From positions 62,001-126,000 of the forward strand of contig NZ_DASZBU010000001.1 in assembly GCF_035943815.1 (NCBI RefSeq): a DNA stretch of 64,000 bases, given 5' to 3'. Under the pieces are notes generated by a model. That model was not told the DNA's origin, ran no database searches, and saw nothing but the letters and a program-made list of their open reading frames with translations. Position numbers and translations under genes: made by a program. Within the stretch, counting starts at the first letter, position 1. Every line of letters starts with the position of its first letter. Shown in pieces: positions 36,569 through 45,593 of this stretch. Origin of the DNA: Frateuria_A sp035943815. GTDB taxonomy: Bacteria; Pseudomonadota; Gammaproteobacteria; Xanthomonadales; Rhodanobacteraceae.

Positions 36569-38299
36569 TCAACCAGCCAGCGGCTCCAACATCGCAGCCA
36601 CTTCCTCGTGGGTGCGGGCCCGCAGCAGTTGGTGGGCTTGGCGGCGCAGGTTCGCGTGATCGAGGGTGGCCAGGCGATCGCGCACGTGCAGGATCTGGCT
36701 GGGGTGCATGCTGTATTCGCATAGGCCCAGCGCCAGCAGCAGGGCGGTGAAGCCGACGTCGCCGCCGATCTCGCCGCACAGGCTCACCGGCTTGTTCGCG
36801 CGGCGGCCGGCGGCTATGACGTAGGCGATCAGGCGCAGCAGCGCCGGCTGCAGCGGGTTGTAGATGTTCTCCAGGCCATCGTTGCCGCGGTCGGCGGCGA
36901 GCACGTACTGGGCCAGGTCGTTGGTGCCGATGGCGAGGAAGTCCGCGTGCTCCAGCAGCGCGCGCACGTTGAGCGCGGCGGCCGGTACTTCGATCATGGC
37001 GCCGAGCTGCAGCTTTTCCGGCAAATCCACGTTCTCGCGCTTGAGATCCTGCCGCGCCAGCTTGAACAGCGTGCGCACGGCGATCAGCTCGTCCGGCTGG
37101 GTGACCATCGGCACCAGCACGCGCACCGGGCCGTAGCAGGCGGCGCGCAGGATGGCGCGGATCTGCGTGGTGAACACCGCCGGGTAGCGCAGCGACAGGC
37201 GCACGCCGCGCACGCCCAGCGCCGGGTTGTCCTCGCCACGCAAGGCCAGGCCCGCTGCATCGGCCTTGTCCGCGCCCAGGTCCAGCGTGCGGATGGTCAC
37301 CGGCAGGCCGCCCATGCCCAGCACCAGATCGCGGTAGGCGTTGAACTGCTCGTCCTCCGAGGGCAGGCCCTTGTGCTTGAGGAACAGGAACTCGGTGCGG
37401 TACAGGCCAACGCCGTCGGCGCCGCGGGCGCGCGCCGTGGCGATGTCGGCCGGCGTCTCGGCATTGGCGAAGAGCCTGACCGGCACGCCATCGCGGGTGA
37501 GCGTCGGCGCGTTGGCCAGCTTGGCCAGGCGCCGGCCCTCGGCGGCCGCCTCGCGCTGCCAGGCGCGGTAGCGGGCCAGGTCCTGCGCGGTGGGATGGAC
37601 AATGGTCTCGCCACGCTCCGCGTCGAGCAGGATCAGGTCGTCGTCGTGGATGGTTGCCAGCGCGTCGCGGGTGCCGACCAGCATCGGCAGGTCCAGGCTG
37701 CGCGCCAGGATCGCGCTGTGCGAGTAGGCGCTGCCCGAGCTTGCCACCACACCCAGCAAGCCGTTGCCGACCAGGTGCGCCATGTCCGCCGGGGCGATGG
37801 TGTCGGCGACCAGGATCTCGCCCACGCGCGCGGCGAGCTTGCGTTCCTCGCGGCTGGTCTGGCGCTGCAGCGCGGAGATCACCCGGTTGATGACCTGGTC
37901 GACGTCCTCGCGGCGGCTGCGCAGATAGGGATCGTCCATGGCCTCGAATACCTTGGCCAGGCGGTCGCGCTGCTTCTTCAGCGCCACGCCGGCGCGGTAA
38001 TGGCCCACGCGCACCAGGTCGTCCAGCCCGCGCAGCAGCTCCTTGTCATCCAGCAGCAGGCTGTGCGCGTCGATGAATTCGTTGACCTCGCGCGCCAGCG
38101 CGCCGTGCAGCTTGCCGCGCAGATCGTGCAGCTCCTGCCGCGCGGTGTCGAGTGCGCGGTGCAGGCGGTCGAGCTCCTCTTCGATCTCGTCCTCGCCCAA
38201 CGGACGGGTGTCGACCAGGTAGCGGCTCGGCTGCACCAGCCGTGCACGGCCAAGGGCCATGCCACGGGAGGCGGGCGTGCCGGAGAGGAGTTGCCTCAT
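36569..38299 (-). CDS. ptsI: PTS enzyme I
   Basis: 576 residues. It takes phosphate from PEP and passes it to HPr. H194 in AYSHSAILAR corresponds to the phosphorylated histidine (flanking residues differ slightly from the usual GGRTSH). GVGLYRTEFLF supplies PEP contacts and C508 in CGEIGGD is the active-site cysteine of the C-domain. It has no GAF domain, so it is PtsI rather than PtsP. It is last in a unit hprK-rapZ-EIIA-HPr-EI, 144 bases after HPr. No sugar-specific EIIB/EIIC gene is in the window. Confidence 0.94.
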   Translation of the reverse strand: MRQLLSGTPASRGMALGRARLVQPSRYLVDTRPLGEDEIEEELDRLHRALDTARQELHDLRGKLHGALAREVNEFIDAHSLLLDDKELLRGLDDLVRVGHYRAGVALKKQRDRLAKVFEAMDDPYLRSRREDVDQVINRVISALQRQTSREERKLAARVGEILVADTIAPADMAHLVGNGLLGVVASSGSAYSHSAILARSLDLPMLVGTRDALATIHDDDLILLDAERGETIVHPTAQDLARYRAWQREAAAEGRRLAKLANAPTLTRDGVPVRLFANAETPADIATARARGADGVGLYRTEFLFLKHKGLPSEDEQFNAYRDLVLGMGGLPVTIRTLDLGADKADAAGLALRGEDNPALGVRGVRLSLRYPAVFTTQIRAILRAACYGPVRVLVPMVTQPDELIAVRTLFKLARQDLKRENVDLPEKLQLGAMIEVPAAALNVRALLEHADFLAIGTNDLAQYVLAADRGNDGLENIYNPLQPALLRLIAYVIAAGRRANKPVSLCGEIGGDVGFTALLLALGLCEYSMHPSQILHVRDRLATLDHANLRRQAHQLLRARTHEEVAAMLEPLAG

Positions 38300-38443
38300 G
38301 GGGCGGCTCCGGGACGGGAAGCCGGGAAACGGGGGGCGAGGGCCACGCGAGCGGCCATGCCGATGTTCGTGCCGGCCGAGCCGGGCGCGCTTGCGCGGGC
38401 CTGCAGGCTCGCCGTATCCCTTTCCCGCCTACCCGCGCTCACC

Positions 38444-38713
38444 TCATGCCCCCTCGTCGAACTTGCGCTCGAACAGCGCCACGACGGCAGCGATGGCATC
38501 GGCTTCGTCCGGGCCCTCGGCGCGCACGGTGAGCGGCGTGCCGATGCCGGCCGAAAGCATCATCACGCCCATGATGCTCTGGGCGTTGACCTCGCGGCCC
38601 TTGCTGACGAGCCATACGGTGGATTTGAAGCCCTGCACCAGCTGCACCAGCTTGGCCGAGGCGCGCGCGTGCAGGCCTAGCTTGTTCGAGACGACGAGAT
38701 CCTGTTCAAGCAT
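38444..38713 (-). CDS. ptsH: PTS phosphocarrier HPr
   Basis: 89 residues. Phosphorylatable H15 in GLHARAS is intact, and S46 in VNAQSIMGVM is the site modified by HPr kinase, whose gene lies upstream in the same unit. ATG 38713 is inside the 3' end of the EIIA gene (8-base overlap), implying coupled translation. With HprK present, S46 phosphorylation likely tunes HPr for regulation rather than sugar uptake. Confidence 0.95.
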   Translation of the reverse strand: MLEQDLVVSNKLGLHARASAKLVQLVQGFKSTVWLVSKGREVNAQSIMGVMMLSAGIGTPLTVRAEGPDEADAIAAVVALFERKFDEGA

Positions 38714-39098
38714 GGTCGATGAAGATTCCCCCGCGGCCGCCGTGGGCGGCGATCTGTGCCAATTCGTCCAGCGGCTTTTCGGCGTAGTTGAGCACGCGTA
38801 GCAGCATGGGAAGGTTGAGCCCGGACACACATCGCAGGTGCACGCCGAGCGAGGCCAGCGACAGGCCGATGTTGCAGGGGGTGGCGCCGTACAGGTCGGC
38901 CAGCACCAGCACGCCTTCGCCCTGGTCCAGCGCGCGCGCGTGGTGCGCGGTGAGCGTGCGCATCACGTCCGGGTCGGCCTGCGCCGGCACCTCCACCGCT
39001 TCGACCTTGAGCGGCAGCTTGGGCATCACGTGATGGGCGGCCGAGATCAGCGCCTTGCCGACCGCCTCGTGGGTCATCAGTAGCACGCCGACGCTCAT
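38706..39098 (-). CDS. PTS EIIA component, mannose family
   Basis: 130 residues, a single ManX-type EIIA domain. H10 in LLMTHEAVG is the phospho-acceptor, and GEGVLVLADLYGATPCNIG follows. It has no IIB domain and no IIC/IID genes nearby, so it probably signals phosphorylation state, as proposed for the incomplete PTS of other Proteobacteria. It overlaps ptsH by 8 bases and follows rapZ by 34. Confidence 0.92.
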   Translation of the reverse strand: MSVGVLLMTHEAVGKALISAAHHVMPKLPLKVEAVEVPAQADPDVMRTLTAHHARALDQGEGVLVLADLYGATPCNIGLSLASLGVHLRCVSGLNLPMLLRVLNYAEKPLDELAQIAAHGGRGGIFIDHA

Positions 39099-39132
39099 GG
39101 GCCGGCCCAGCCCGGTAAATTACGTGGACTCA

Positions 39133-40053
39133 TCATTCGAGCTCGCGGTGGAACGTCAGTACGCCTTCGCGCCTGGCGCGATAGTGCGCGGCCAGGCGTT
39201 CGACCAGGTAGACCGAGCGGTGCCGGCCTCCAGTGCAGCCGATCGAGATGGTCACGTAGCTGCGATCGTCCTGCTCGAAGCGCGGCAGCCAGGCGTCGAG
39301 CCAGCGCGCGGTGTCGGTGAAATATTCGCCCACCAGCGGATCGGCCTCGAGGAACTCGCGCACCGGCGCGTCCTTGCCCGAGAGCGGGCGCAGCTTGGGC
39401 TGCCAGTGCGGGTTGGGCAGGCAGCGCGCGTCGAAGACGAAGTCCGAATCCAGTGGCAGGCCGCGGCGGAAGGCGAAGGACTGGAACATCAGCGTCAAAC
39501 CCTCGGTCGCCGCGGCGTATCCGGTGGCGATCAGCCGGCGCAGCTGGTGGACGTTGAGATCGCTCGAATCGATCACCTTCTCGGCGATGGCGATCAGCGG
39601 GCGCAGCAGGCGGCGCTCTTCGGCGATCGCGTCGGCCAGCGAGACGCCGCGCAGGGCCAGCGGATGGCGACGGCGGGTTTCCGAGTAGCGCTTGATCAGC
39701 ACCTCGTCGCGGCAATCCAGGAACACCAGGTGCACGTGCACGCCCGCGCCGGCCAGCTCGGAGAGCACCAGCGGCATGTGCTCGAAATCCTCGCCGCGGT
39801 TGCGCACGTCCACGCCCACCGCGATACGCCGGGCGCGGCGGCCGCCGTCTTCCCGGCGCACCGACTGCACCAGCTGCGGCAGCAGCCCGCTGGGCAGGTT
39901 GTCCACGCAGTAGAACTCAAGGTCCTCCAGCGCACGCAGCGCGACCGTCTTGCCGCCGCCGGACATGCCGGTGAGCACGACCAGGTGGACGGCGTTGGGA
40001 TCGTTGAGGGTATTGGGCAGGGTGTGGTCGCTGGGGTTCACGGCTCTCACCAT
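39133..40053 (-). CDS. rapZ: RNase adapter / NTPase RapZ
   Basis: 306 residues. Walker A GMSGGGKT is at 29-36, and the C-terminal RNA-binding domain includes SIGCTGGRHRSVYL. In E. coli RapZ binds GlmZ/GlmY small RNAs and guides RNase E to control glmS and so cell-wall precursor supply. Whether those RNAs exist here is unknown; none is in the window. ATG 40053 overlaps the hprK stop by 7 bases. Confidence 0.94.
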   Translation of the reverse strand: MVRAVNPSDHTLPNTLNDPNAVHLVVLTGMSGGGKTVALRALEDLEFYCVDNLPSGLLPQLVQSVRREDGGRRARRIAVGVDVRNRGEDFEHMPLVLSELAGAGVHVHLVFLDCRDEVLIKRYSETRRRHPLALRGVSLADAIAEERRLLRPLIAIAEKVIDSSDLNVHQLRRLIATGYAAATEGLTLMFQSFAFRRGLPLDSDFVFDARCLPNPHWQPKLRPLSGKDAPVREFLEADPLVGEYFTDTARWLDAWLPRFEQDDRSYVTISIGCTGGRHRSVYLVERLAAHYRARREGVLTFHRELE

Positions 40054-41030
40054 GGCGGAAGCCGGCGCATCTGATGCGCCTGGCGGTCGATGAAGGTCTG
40101 GGCCGGGTCGATGCCCTTGCTCTTGAGCATATGGTGGCGCACCGCCGCTTCCACCAGTACCGCCAGGTTGCGGCCGGGCGCCACCGGGATGGTGATCATC
40201 GGCACCGGCACCTCCAGGATCTCGCGGTGGCTGGTGTCGCCCGTGAGGCGCGTCATCGCGTCGATGTCCTCGCCCTCGCGCAGCGGCTTCAAGTGCACCA
40301 CCAGGCGCAGGTACTTCGAATGCTTGACCGCGGTGTGGCCGAACATCTCGCGCACATTGAGCACGCCCAGTCCGCGCACTTCCAGCAGGTCCTGCAACAG
40401 CTCAGGGCAGGTGCCGTCGATCACGTCCGGCGCGATTAGGGTGAATTCGGTCGCGTCGTCGGCGACCAGCCGATGCCCGCGGCTGATCAGTTCGAGCGCC
40501 AGCTCGCTCTTGCCCGAACCGGATTCGCCGGTGATCAGCACGCCGATGGAGAACACCTCCAGGAACACGCCATGCAGCGTGATCCGCGGCGCCAGCATGC
40601 GCGCCAGGTGGTACTGCATCCAGGTCAGCAGTTCGTGGCCGCGCTTGGCGCTGATCCACAACGGCGTGTGGGTTTCCTCGGCGACCTCGCGCAGGTCCGC
40701 GGGGATGGGCTGGTCCTTGGTCACGATCAGCGCCACCGGCTGGTAGGCGGCGATCTTGTGCATGGCCTCCCAGCGCTGGCGCGAGTCGAGGCCGTCGAGC
40801 CAGTTGAGCTCCTCGGTGCCGATGATCTGCACCTTGTTGGGGTAGATCACGTTCAGGTAGCCGATCAGCGACGGGCGGCGGGTGGCGGTGGCGCCGGGTT
40901 CGAGCACGCGTCCCTCGCCACGCATGCCCGACACCCAGCGCAGGCCCATGCGTTCGTGGACGCCGTCGAAGAGCTGCCGTGCGGTGAGCCGTTCCAAGCT
41001 GGTTTCCTGCCGATAGGCGACAGCGGGCAT
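40047..41030 (-). CDS. hprK: HPr kinase/phosphorylase HprK
   Basis: 327 residues. N-terminal domain about 1-130, then a kinase domain with Walker A GESGSGKS (168-175), H153 in LHGVFLE, and the signature EVRGLGVLNVREMFG. It phosphorylates and dephosphorylates Ser46 of HPr. ATG 41030 fits the family N-terminus; the upstream frame runs into the terminator at 41109-41137 and is not coding. It heads the unit with rapZ, EIIA, HPr and EI. Confidence 0.95.
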   Translation of the reverse strand: MPAVAYRQETSLERLTARQLFDGVHERMGLRWVSGMRGEGRVLEPGATATRRPSLIGYLNVIYPNKVQIIGTEELNWLDGLDSRQRWEAMHKIAAYQPVALIVTKDQPIPADLREVAEETHTPLWISAKRGHELLTWMQYHLARMLAPRITLHGVFLEVFSIGVLITGESGSGKSELALELISRGHRLVADDATEFTLIAPDVIDGTCPELLQDLLEVRGLGVLNVREMFGHTAVKHSKYLRLVVHLKPLREGEDIDAMTRLTGDTSHREILEVPVPMITIPVAPGRNLAVLVEAAVRHHMLKSKGIDPAQTFIDRQAHQMRRLPPW

Positions 41031-41108
41031 TGTGCCAGTTGGGGCAGGAGATTGCGGCCTCCTCCCTGCGGTGCGGCCGGGGAAGGGCTGGCGCGGCGGG
41101 GTGGGAGC

Positions 41109-41137
41109 AAAAAAAGACCCGCCGTGGGGCGGGTCTT
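41109..41137 (-). terminator. Minus-strand intrinsic terminator after hpf
   Basis: Read on the minus strand, AAGACCCGCC (41137-41128) pairs with GGCGGGTCTT (41123-41114) around a 4-base loop and runs straight into seven T residues (41115-41109). It lies 19 bases past the hpf stop and 78 bases before hprK. This should end the kdsD-to-hpf transcript and give hprK its own promoter. Confidence 0.9.
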
Positions 41138-41156
41138 GTTCGCGCATGCAGGACGC

Positions 41157-41480
41157 TCAGCCGAACTGTCGTGCGTCGCGGGCCTGTTGCGGGTGCTTGT
41201 CGGTCATCTTGTCACGGTGTCGGCGCAGTTGGGCCGCGAGCTTGTCGAACACCACGTCGATGGACGCGTACATGTCCGCCTCGCAGGCGGCCGCATGCAG
41301 GGCCGCGCCGGTGGTACTGAGGGTGGCTTCGGCGCAGTGCTGCAGCTTGTCCACCGACAGCACCATGGTCAGGCCAAGGCACTTTTCGTCGAGGCGGGTC
41401 AGGCGATCGAGTCGCGATGTGGCGTGCGCACGCAAGGCGGGGGTGACTTCGATCTGCTGGCCGGTGAGTTGGAACTGCAT
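41157..41480 (-). CDS. hpf: Short ribosome hibernation promoting factor HPF
   Basis: 107 residues. HPF binds the 30S subunit and, with RMF in gammaproteobacteria, forms inactive 100S ribosomes in stationary phase. Single domain with the usual basic and acidic helices; there is no C-terminal extension, so it is the short form. ATG 41480 has GAGGAGG upstream. It follows rpoN, a common proteobacterial order, and is closed off by a strong terminator. Confidence 0.93.
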   Translation of the reverse strand: MQFQLTGQQIEVTPALRAHATSRLDRLTRLDEKCLGLTMVLSVDKLQHCAEATLSTTGAALHAAACEADMYASIDVVFDKLAAQLRRHRDKMTDKHPQQARDARQFG

Positions 41481-41597
41481 GGTTCGCCTCCTCTGGTACA
41501 GGCCGCCACTGGGGCGGCGGGTTCGCATGCCGAGAGGTGCTCGGCGTGCCGGTCTTTCATCCGTATGGGAGCGGTCGGCCCGGTTCCAAGGGCCCGT

Positions 41598-43037
41598 TCA
41601 TTTTGCGCGCTGGCGCTCACTGGAACTGGGGATGCGCAGGGCCTCGCGATACTTGGCGACCGTGCGGCGCGCGACCTGGATGCCCTTGCGGTTGAGTTCC
41701 TCGGCCAGCGCCTGGTCGGACAGCGGCTTGCGTGTGTCCTCCGCGTCGATGAGCTTCTTGATCATGGCCTGGATGGCGGTGGCGGAGGCGCCGCCGCCGT
41801 CCTCCGTGGATACGCCGCTGGAGAAGAAATACTTCAGCTCGAAGGTGCCGCGCGGCGTGTGGATGTACTTGCGCGTGGTGACGCGCGAGATAGTCGATTC
41901 GTGCATGGCGACTTCCTCGGCCACCTCGCGCAGCACCAGCGGATGCATGGCTTCGGGGCCGTAGTCGAGGAAGGCGCTCTGCCGGCGCACGATGGCGTCG
42001 GCCACCTTGAGCAAGGTTTCGGCGCGCGATTCGAGGCTCTTGATCAGCCAGCGCGCCTCCTGCAGCTGGCCGCGCATCCAGCTGGCGTCCTCCCCGCGTG
42101 CCTGCGCGATCAGGCTGCAGTAATGCTGGTTGAGGCCCAGCCGCGGCTGGCAGTCAGGATTGAGGCTGACCTTCCACCGGTTGCCTTCCTTGTACGCGTA
42201 GACGTCCGGCGCGACGTACTCGACCGGGGTGGCATCCAGTGCCGCGCCCGGGCGCGGGTCGAGGCTGCGGATCAGCAGCGCAGCAGCGGCCACGTCGTCC
42301 TCGCTGGCGCGCAGCTTGCGCGCGAGCTTGGGCACGTCGTTGCGCGCGAGCAGCTCCAGTTCGCCCGCGACGATCCGCATGGCCAGGTCGCGATGCGGTG
42401 TGGCGGCGTCGAACTGTTCCAGCTGCACGCGCAGGCAGTCGCGCAGATCGAGGCTGGCTATGCCGGTGGGGTCGAAACGCTGCAGCTGGCGGCGCACCGC
42501 CTCCACTTCGTCGGCGCTGGCGTCGAGGTCGGCCGGCAGCGCAGCAAGCACCCCTTCGAGGCCCTCGGCAAGGTAGCCGTCGGCGTTGAGCGCATCGATG
42601 ATGATCGTGCCGATAAGCCGCTGGCGCGAGGTGAACGACGACAGGTTGAGCTGCCACAGCAGGTGCTCCTGCAGGGTCTCCGGAGCGGCGTTCTGCGGTT
42701 CGAAATCCTCCTCGCCGCGGCTGCCCGAGCCGCTGGCGCTGCCCAGCGAGAAGTCGATCGGCGTTTCCGCGGGCGCGTCGGTCTCGGCCCAGTCCGCCAC
42801 CTCGTCGGCGTTGTGGTCGACGGTGGGGGTTTCGACCGCCGCGGGGCTGAAGCTTTCTTCTTCGGTCTCGCCCGGCGCTGCCTCTTCCTCGAACTCCAGC
42901 AGCGGATTGCCCTCGGCGATCTGCCGCAGTTCCGCTTCCAGCTCCAGCTGCGAGAGCTGCAACAGACGGATGGCCTGCTGCAACTGCGGCGTCAGGGTCA
43001 GCTGTTGGTTGAGGCGGAACTGGAGCCCGGGTTTCAT
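41598..43037 (-). CDS. rpoN: RNA polymerase sigma-54 factor RpoN
   Basis: 479 residues. Region I (about 1-50) begins MKPGLQFRLNQQLTLTP and contacts activators. An acidic, poorly conserved region II (about 50-110) follows, then the core-binding region. The RpoN box ARRTVAKYRE at 456-465 reads the -24 element. It lies 100 bases after lptB and before hpf, the usual rpoN surrounding. Complete and normal in length. Confidence 0.97.
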   Translation of the reverse strand: MKPGLQFRLNQQLTLTPQLQQAIRLLQLSQLELEAELRQIAEGNPLLEFEEEAAPGETEEESFSPAAVETPTVDHNADEVADWAETDAPAETPIDFSLGSASGSGSRGEEDFEPQNAAPETLQEHLLWQLNLSSFTSRQRLIGTIIIDALNADGYLAEGLEGVLAALPADLDASADEVEAVRRQLQRFDPTGIASLDLRDCLRVQLEQFDAATPHRDLAMRIVAGELELLARNDVPKLARKLRASEDDVAAAALLIRSLDPRPGAALDATPVEYVAPDVYAYKEGNRWKVSLNPDCQPRLGLNQHYCSLIAQARGEDASWMRGQLQEARWLIKSLESRAETLLKVADAIVRRQSAFLDYGPEAMHPLVLREVAEEVAMHESTISRVTTRKYIHTPRGTFELKYFFSSGVSTEDGGGASATAIQAMIKKLIDAEDTRKPLSDQALAEELNRKGIQVARRTVAKYREALRIPSSSERQRAK

Positions 43038-43137
43038 GCCAGCCGTTGGGGGAAGGGTACGGCCTCATCCTACCCCGGCGGCTGTGACGCGACCATAGCG
43101 ATGACAGGCTCCTGCGACCTAAAGGCCGCAGCCTGCG

Positions 43138-43856
<719 letters not shown>

Positions 43857-43857
<1 letters not shown>

Positions 43858-44420
43858 CAGGGCTTCCCGCCGCTGGCGGCAGGCGCAGGCTTGGCGGTGG
43901 CCGGGGCGCTCTTCGGCTGGAAGATCAGGTGCACGGTGCCATCGCCGCCGCTGTCGCCGGTCATCTGGCTGGTCCGGGTGTCGTAGGTGAGCCGGTCGCC
44001 ATGGGCCTCGCCGCGGCCTTGCTGGGTGACCGAGGCGTTGCCCTGGAGTACGGCCAGGCCCTTGCTGGACTGGTAGTCGATGCTGGAGGCCTCGCCGTGC
44101 ATCAGGTTGCCGTTGTCGTCCAGCTGCTGGATGTGCGCCGGGCTGCCGGTGAGCACCACGCGGTCGATCTGGGTATCGGCGTCAAAGTAGACCTTGGCCT
44201 GTGCGCCGGTGGCCTTGAGCGTGCCCTGGGTGATGACCACGTTGCCCTTGAGCGTGCTCACGCTGTTGGGCTTCTGGAAGCCGTCGAAGTGCGATGCCTT
44301 CACGTCCATCGGCTGGCTGCGGTCGGTCTGTTTCGCGTGCGCCGACGCGACCACCAGCCATCCCAGCGCAAGCAAGGCCAGGCTAGCGCGCGCGCGGCGG
44401 GTAGATGCCGTGGAAGTCAT
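43857..44420 (-). CDS. lptA: Periplasmic LPS bridge protein LptA
   Basis: 187 residues. Signal peptide about 1-29 (ending SAHA), then an OstA-type beta-jellyroll (about 35-165) that stacks to carry LPS across the periplasm. The C-tail is Pro/Ala-rich. Start ATG 44420 has GGAG upstream and lies 38 bases inside the 3' end of lptC; a shorter start would lose the basic part of the signal peptide, so the overlap seems real. Confidence 0.94.
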
Positions 44421-44973
44421 TGAGCAGCTCCAGGTGTTTGTCGTTGAGGTCGGCGCGCATGCCGATGCCGTGGATTCTAGTGCCGCCTTGCACCAGCTGT
44501 GCCGGCTCGGCGGTTTCCAGCCGGTTCTGCTTGGGCCAGGCGGTGACTTCGGAGGTGTCCATGGTGGTTTGCGGCGTATCGTCGAAGGCCGCCCGCTCCA
44601 GGTGCACCGGCCCCTGCAGCTTCAGTTCGGTGCCGTCGTGGTTGACCCAGCCGTACAGCGAATGCCCGTGCCAGTCGGGCACGCCGGGCTGGTTGGAGGG
44701 CAGCTCGAACACCGGGGCGTTGATGTACAGCGAATCGTCGCCTTCGCGCCGTTCCAGGTGTGGCGCGGCGATGCGGAAGCTGGGCAGGCCGTCGATGCCG
44801 TACTGGTTGAGCTTGAAGTCGGTCAGCGTGTAGCCCGAGCGCGGCGGTCCGACGAACTCGTTGGCCTTCGGTGCCGGGCCTATCCACCACAGCAGCAGCT
44901 GGGCGGCGCCGGCCAGCAGTGCGATCGCGACGATGGCCGCCGCCAGGCGGCGGTCGCGTAGCCAATCCTTCAC
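44383..44973 (-). CDS. lptC: LPS export bitopic protein LptC
   Basis: 196 residues. One membrane helix (about 10-32) is followed by a periplasmic jellyroll that passes LPS from LptB2FG to LptA. GTG 44973 overlaps the kdsC stop (GTGA). Sequence conservation in this family is low; the position between kdsC and lptA makes the call secure. Confidence 0.93.
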   Translation of the reverse strand: MKDWLRDRRLAAAIVAIALLAGAAQLLLWWIGPAPKANEFVGPPRSGYTLTDFKLNQYGIDGLPSFRIAAPHLERREGDDSLYINAPVFELPSNQPGVPDWHGHSLYGWVNHDGTELKLQGPVHLERAAFDDTPQTTMDTSEVTAWPKQNRLETAEPAQLVQGGTRIHGIGMRADLNDKHLELLNDFHGIYPPRAR

Positions 44974-45521
44974 TGCCAGCGCTCCTTCTCGTTGCCGGCC
45001 TTGCCCTGGGCCAACAGGACCAGGTCACAGAATTCGCGCGCGCCACCCTGGCCGCCCGGGCGGCTGGTGATCCAGTGCGCCTGTTCGGCCACCCAGGGAT
45101 GGGCGTTGGCCACCGCCACGGCCAGGCCGGCTACCCGCATGGCTGGCAGGTCGGGCAGGTCGTCGCCGACGAAGGCGGCCTGCTCGGGCGCGAGCTTGAG
45201 CGCATCGAGCAGCTCCAGCAGGCAGGCGCGCTTGTCGCCCTGGCCCTGGTAGACGTGGGTGATGCCCAATTCCTCGGCGCGCAGCGCCACCGGGTGGCTG
45301 ATGCGCGCGCTGATGATCGCCACCTGCACGCCATGCACCTGCAGGCGCTTCAGGCCCAGGCCGTCCTGCACGAAGAACACCTTGGTCTCGCGCCCGTCCT
45401 CGCCGTAATACAGGCGCCCGTCGGTGAGCGTCCCGTCGACGTCGAACACCGCCAGGCGGATGCCAGAGGCGCGGGCGATGAGGTCGGCGGGAAGATGGGC
45501 GAGGTAGGAAGAAGTGGGCAC
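44970..45521 (-). CDS. kdsC: Kdo-8-phosphate phosphatase KdsC
   Basis: 183 residues, a small HAD phosphatase without a cap domain. It frees Kdo from Kdo 8-phosphate for LPS inner-core synthesis. The nucleophile motif FDVDGTLTDG is at about residues 26-35, with IISAR and the GDDLPDLPAM metal motif later. The likely start is GTG 45521; no clear ribosome site precedes it. A perfect 11-bp hairpin sits between it and kdsD and may affect its expression. Confidence 0.93.
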   Translation of the reverse strand: MPTSSYLAHLPADLIARASGIRLAVFDVDGTLTDGRLYYGEDGRETKVFFVQDGLGLKRLQVHGVQVAIISARISHPVALRAEELGITHVYQGQGDKRACLLELLDALKLAPEQAAFVGDDLPDLPAMRVAGLAVAVANAHPWVAEQAHWITSRPGGQGGAREFCDLVLLAQGKAGNEKERWQ

Positions 45522-45562
45522 GGTTCGGAACTGTCGTGGAAGAACGTCAAAAGCGACATTGC

Positions 45563-45593
45563 CTGATTTGTCTGGTTTATCGAGACAAATCAG
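45563..45593 (-). promoter_or_regulatory. 11-bp perfect hairpin at the kdsD stop codon
   Basis: CTGATTTGTCT (45563-45573) and AGACAAATCAG (45583-45593) flank a 9-base loop. On the minus strand the first arm includes the kdsD stop TGA. The stem is AT-rich compared with its surroundings, and a TTTT follows 10 bases later. It may partly terminate or pause transcription between kdsD and kdsC, or protect the upstream message. Confidence 0.6.
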
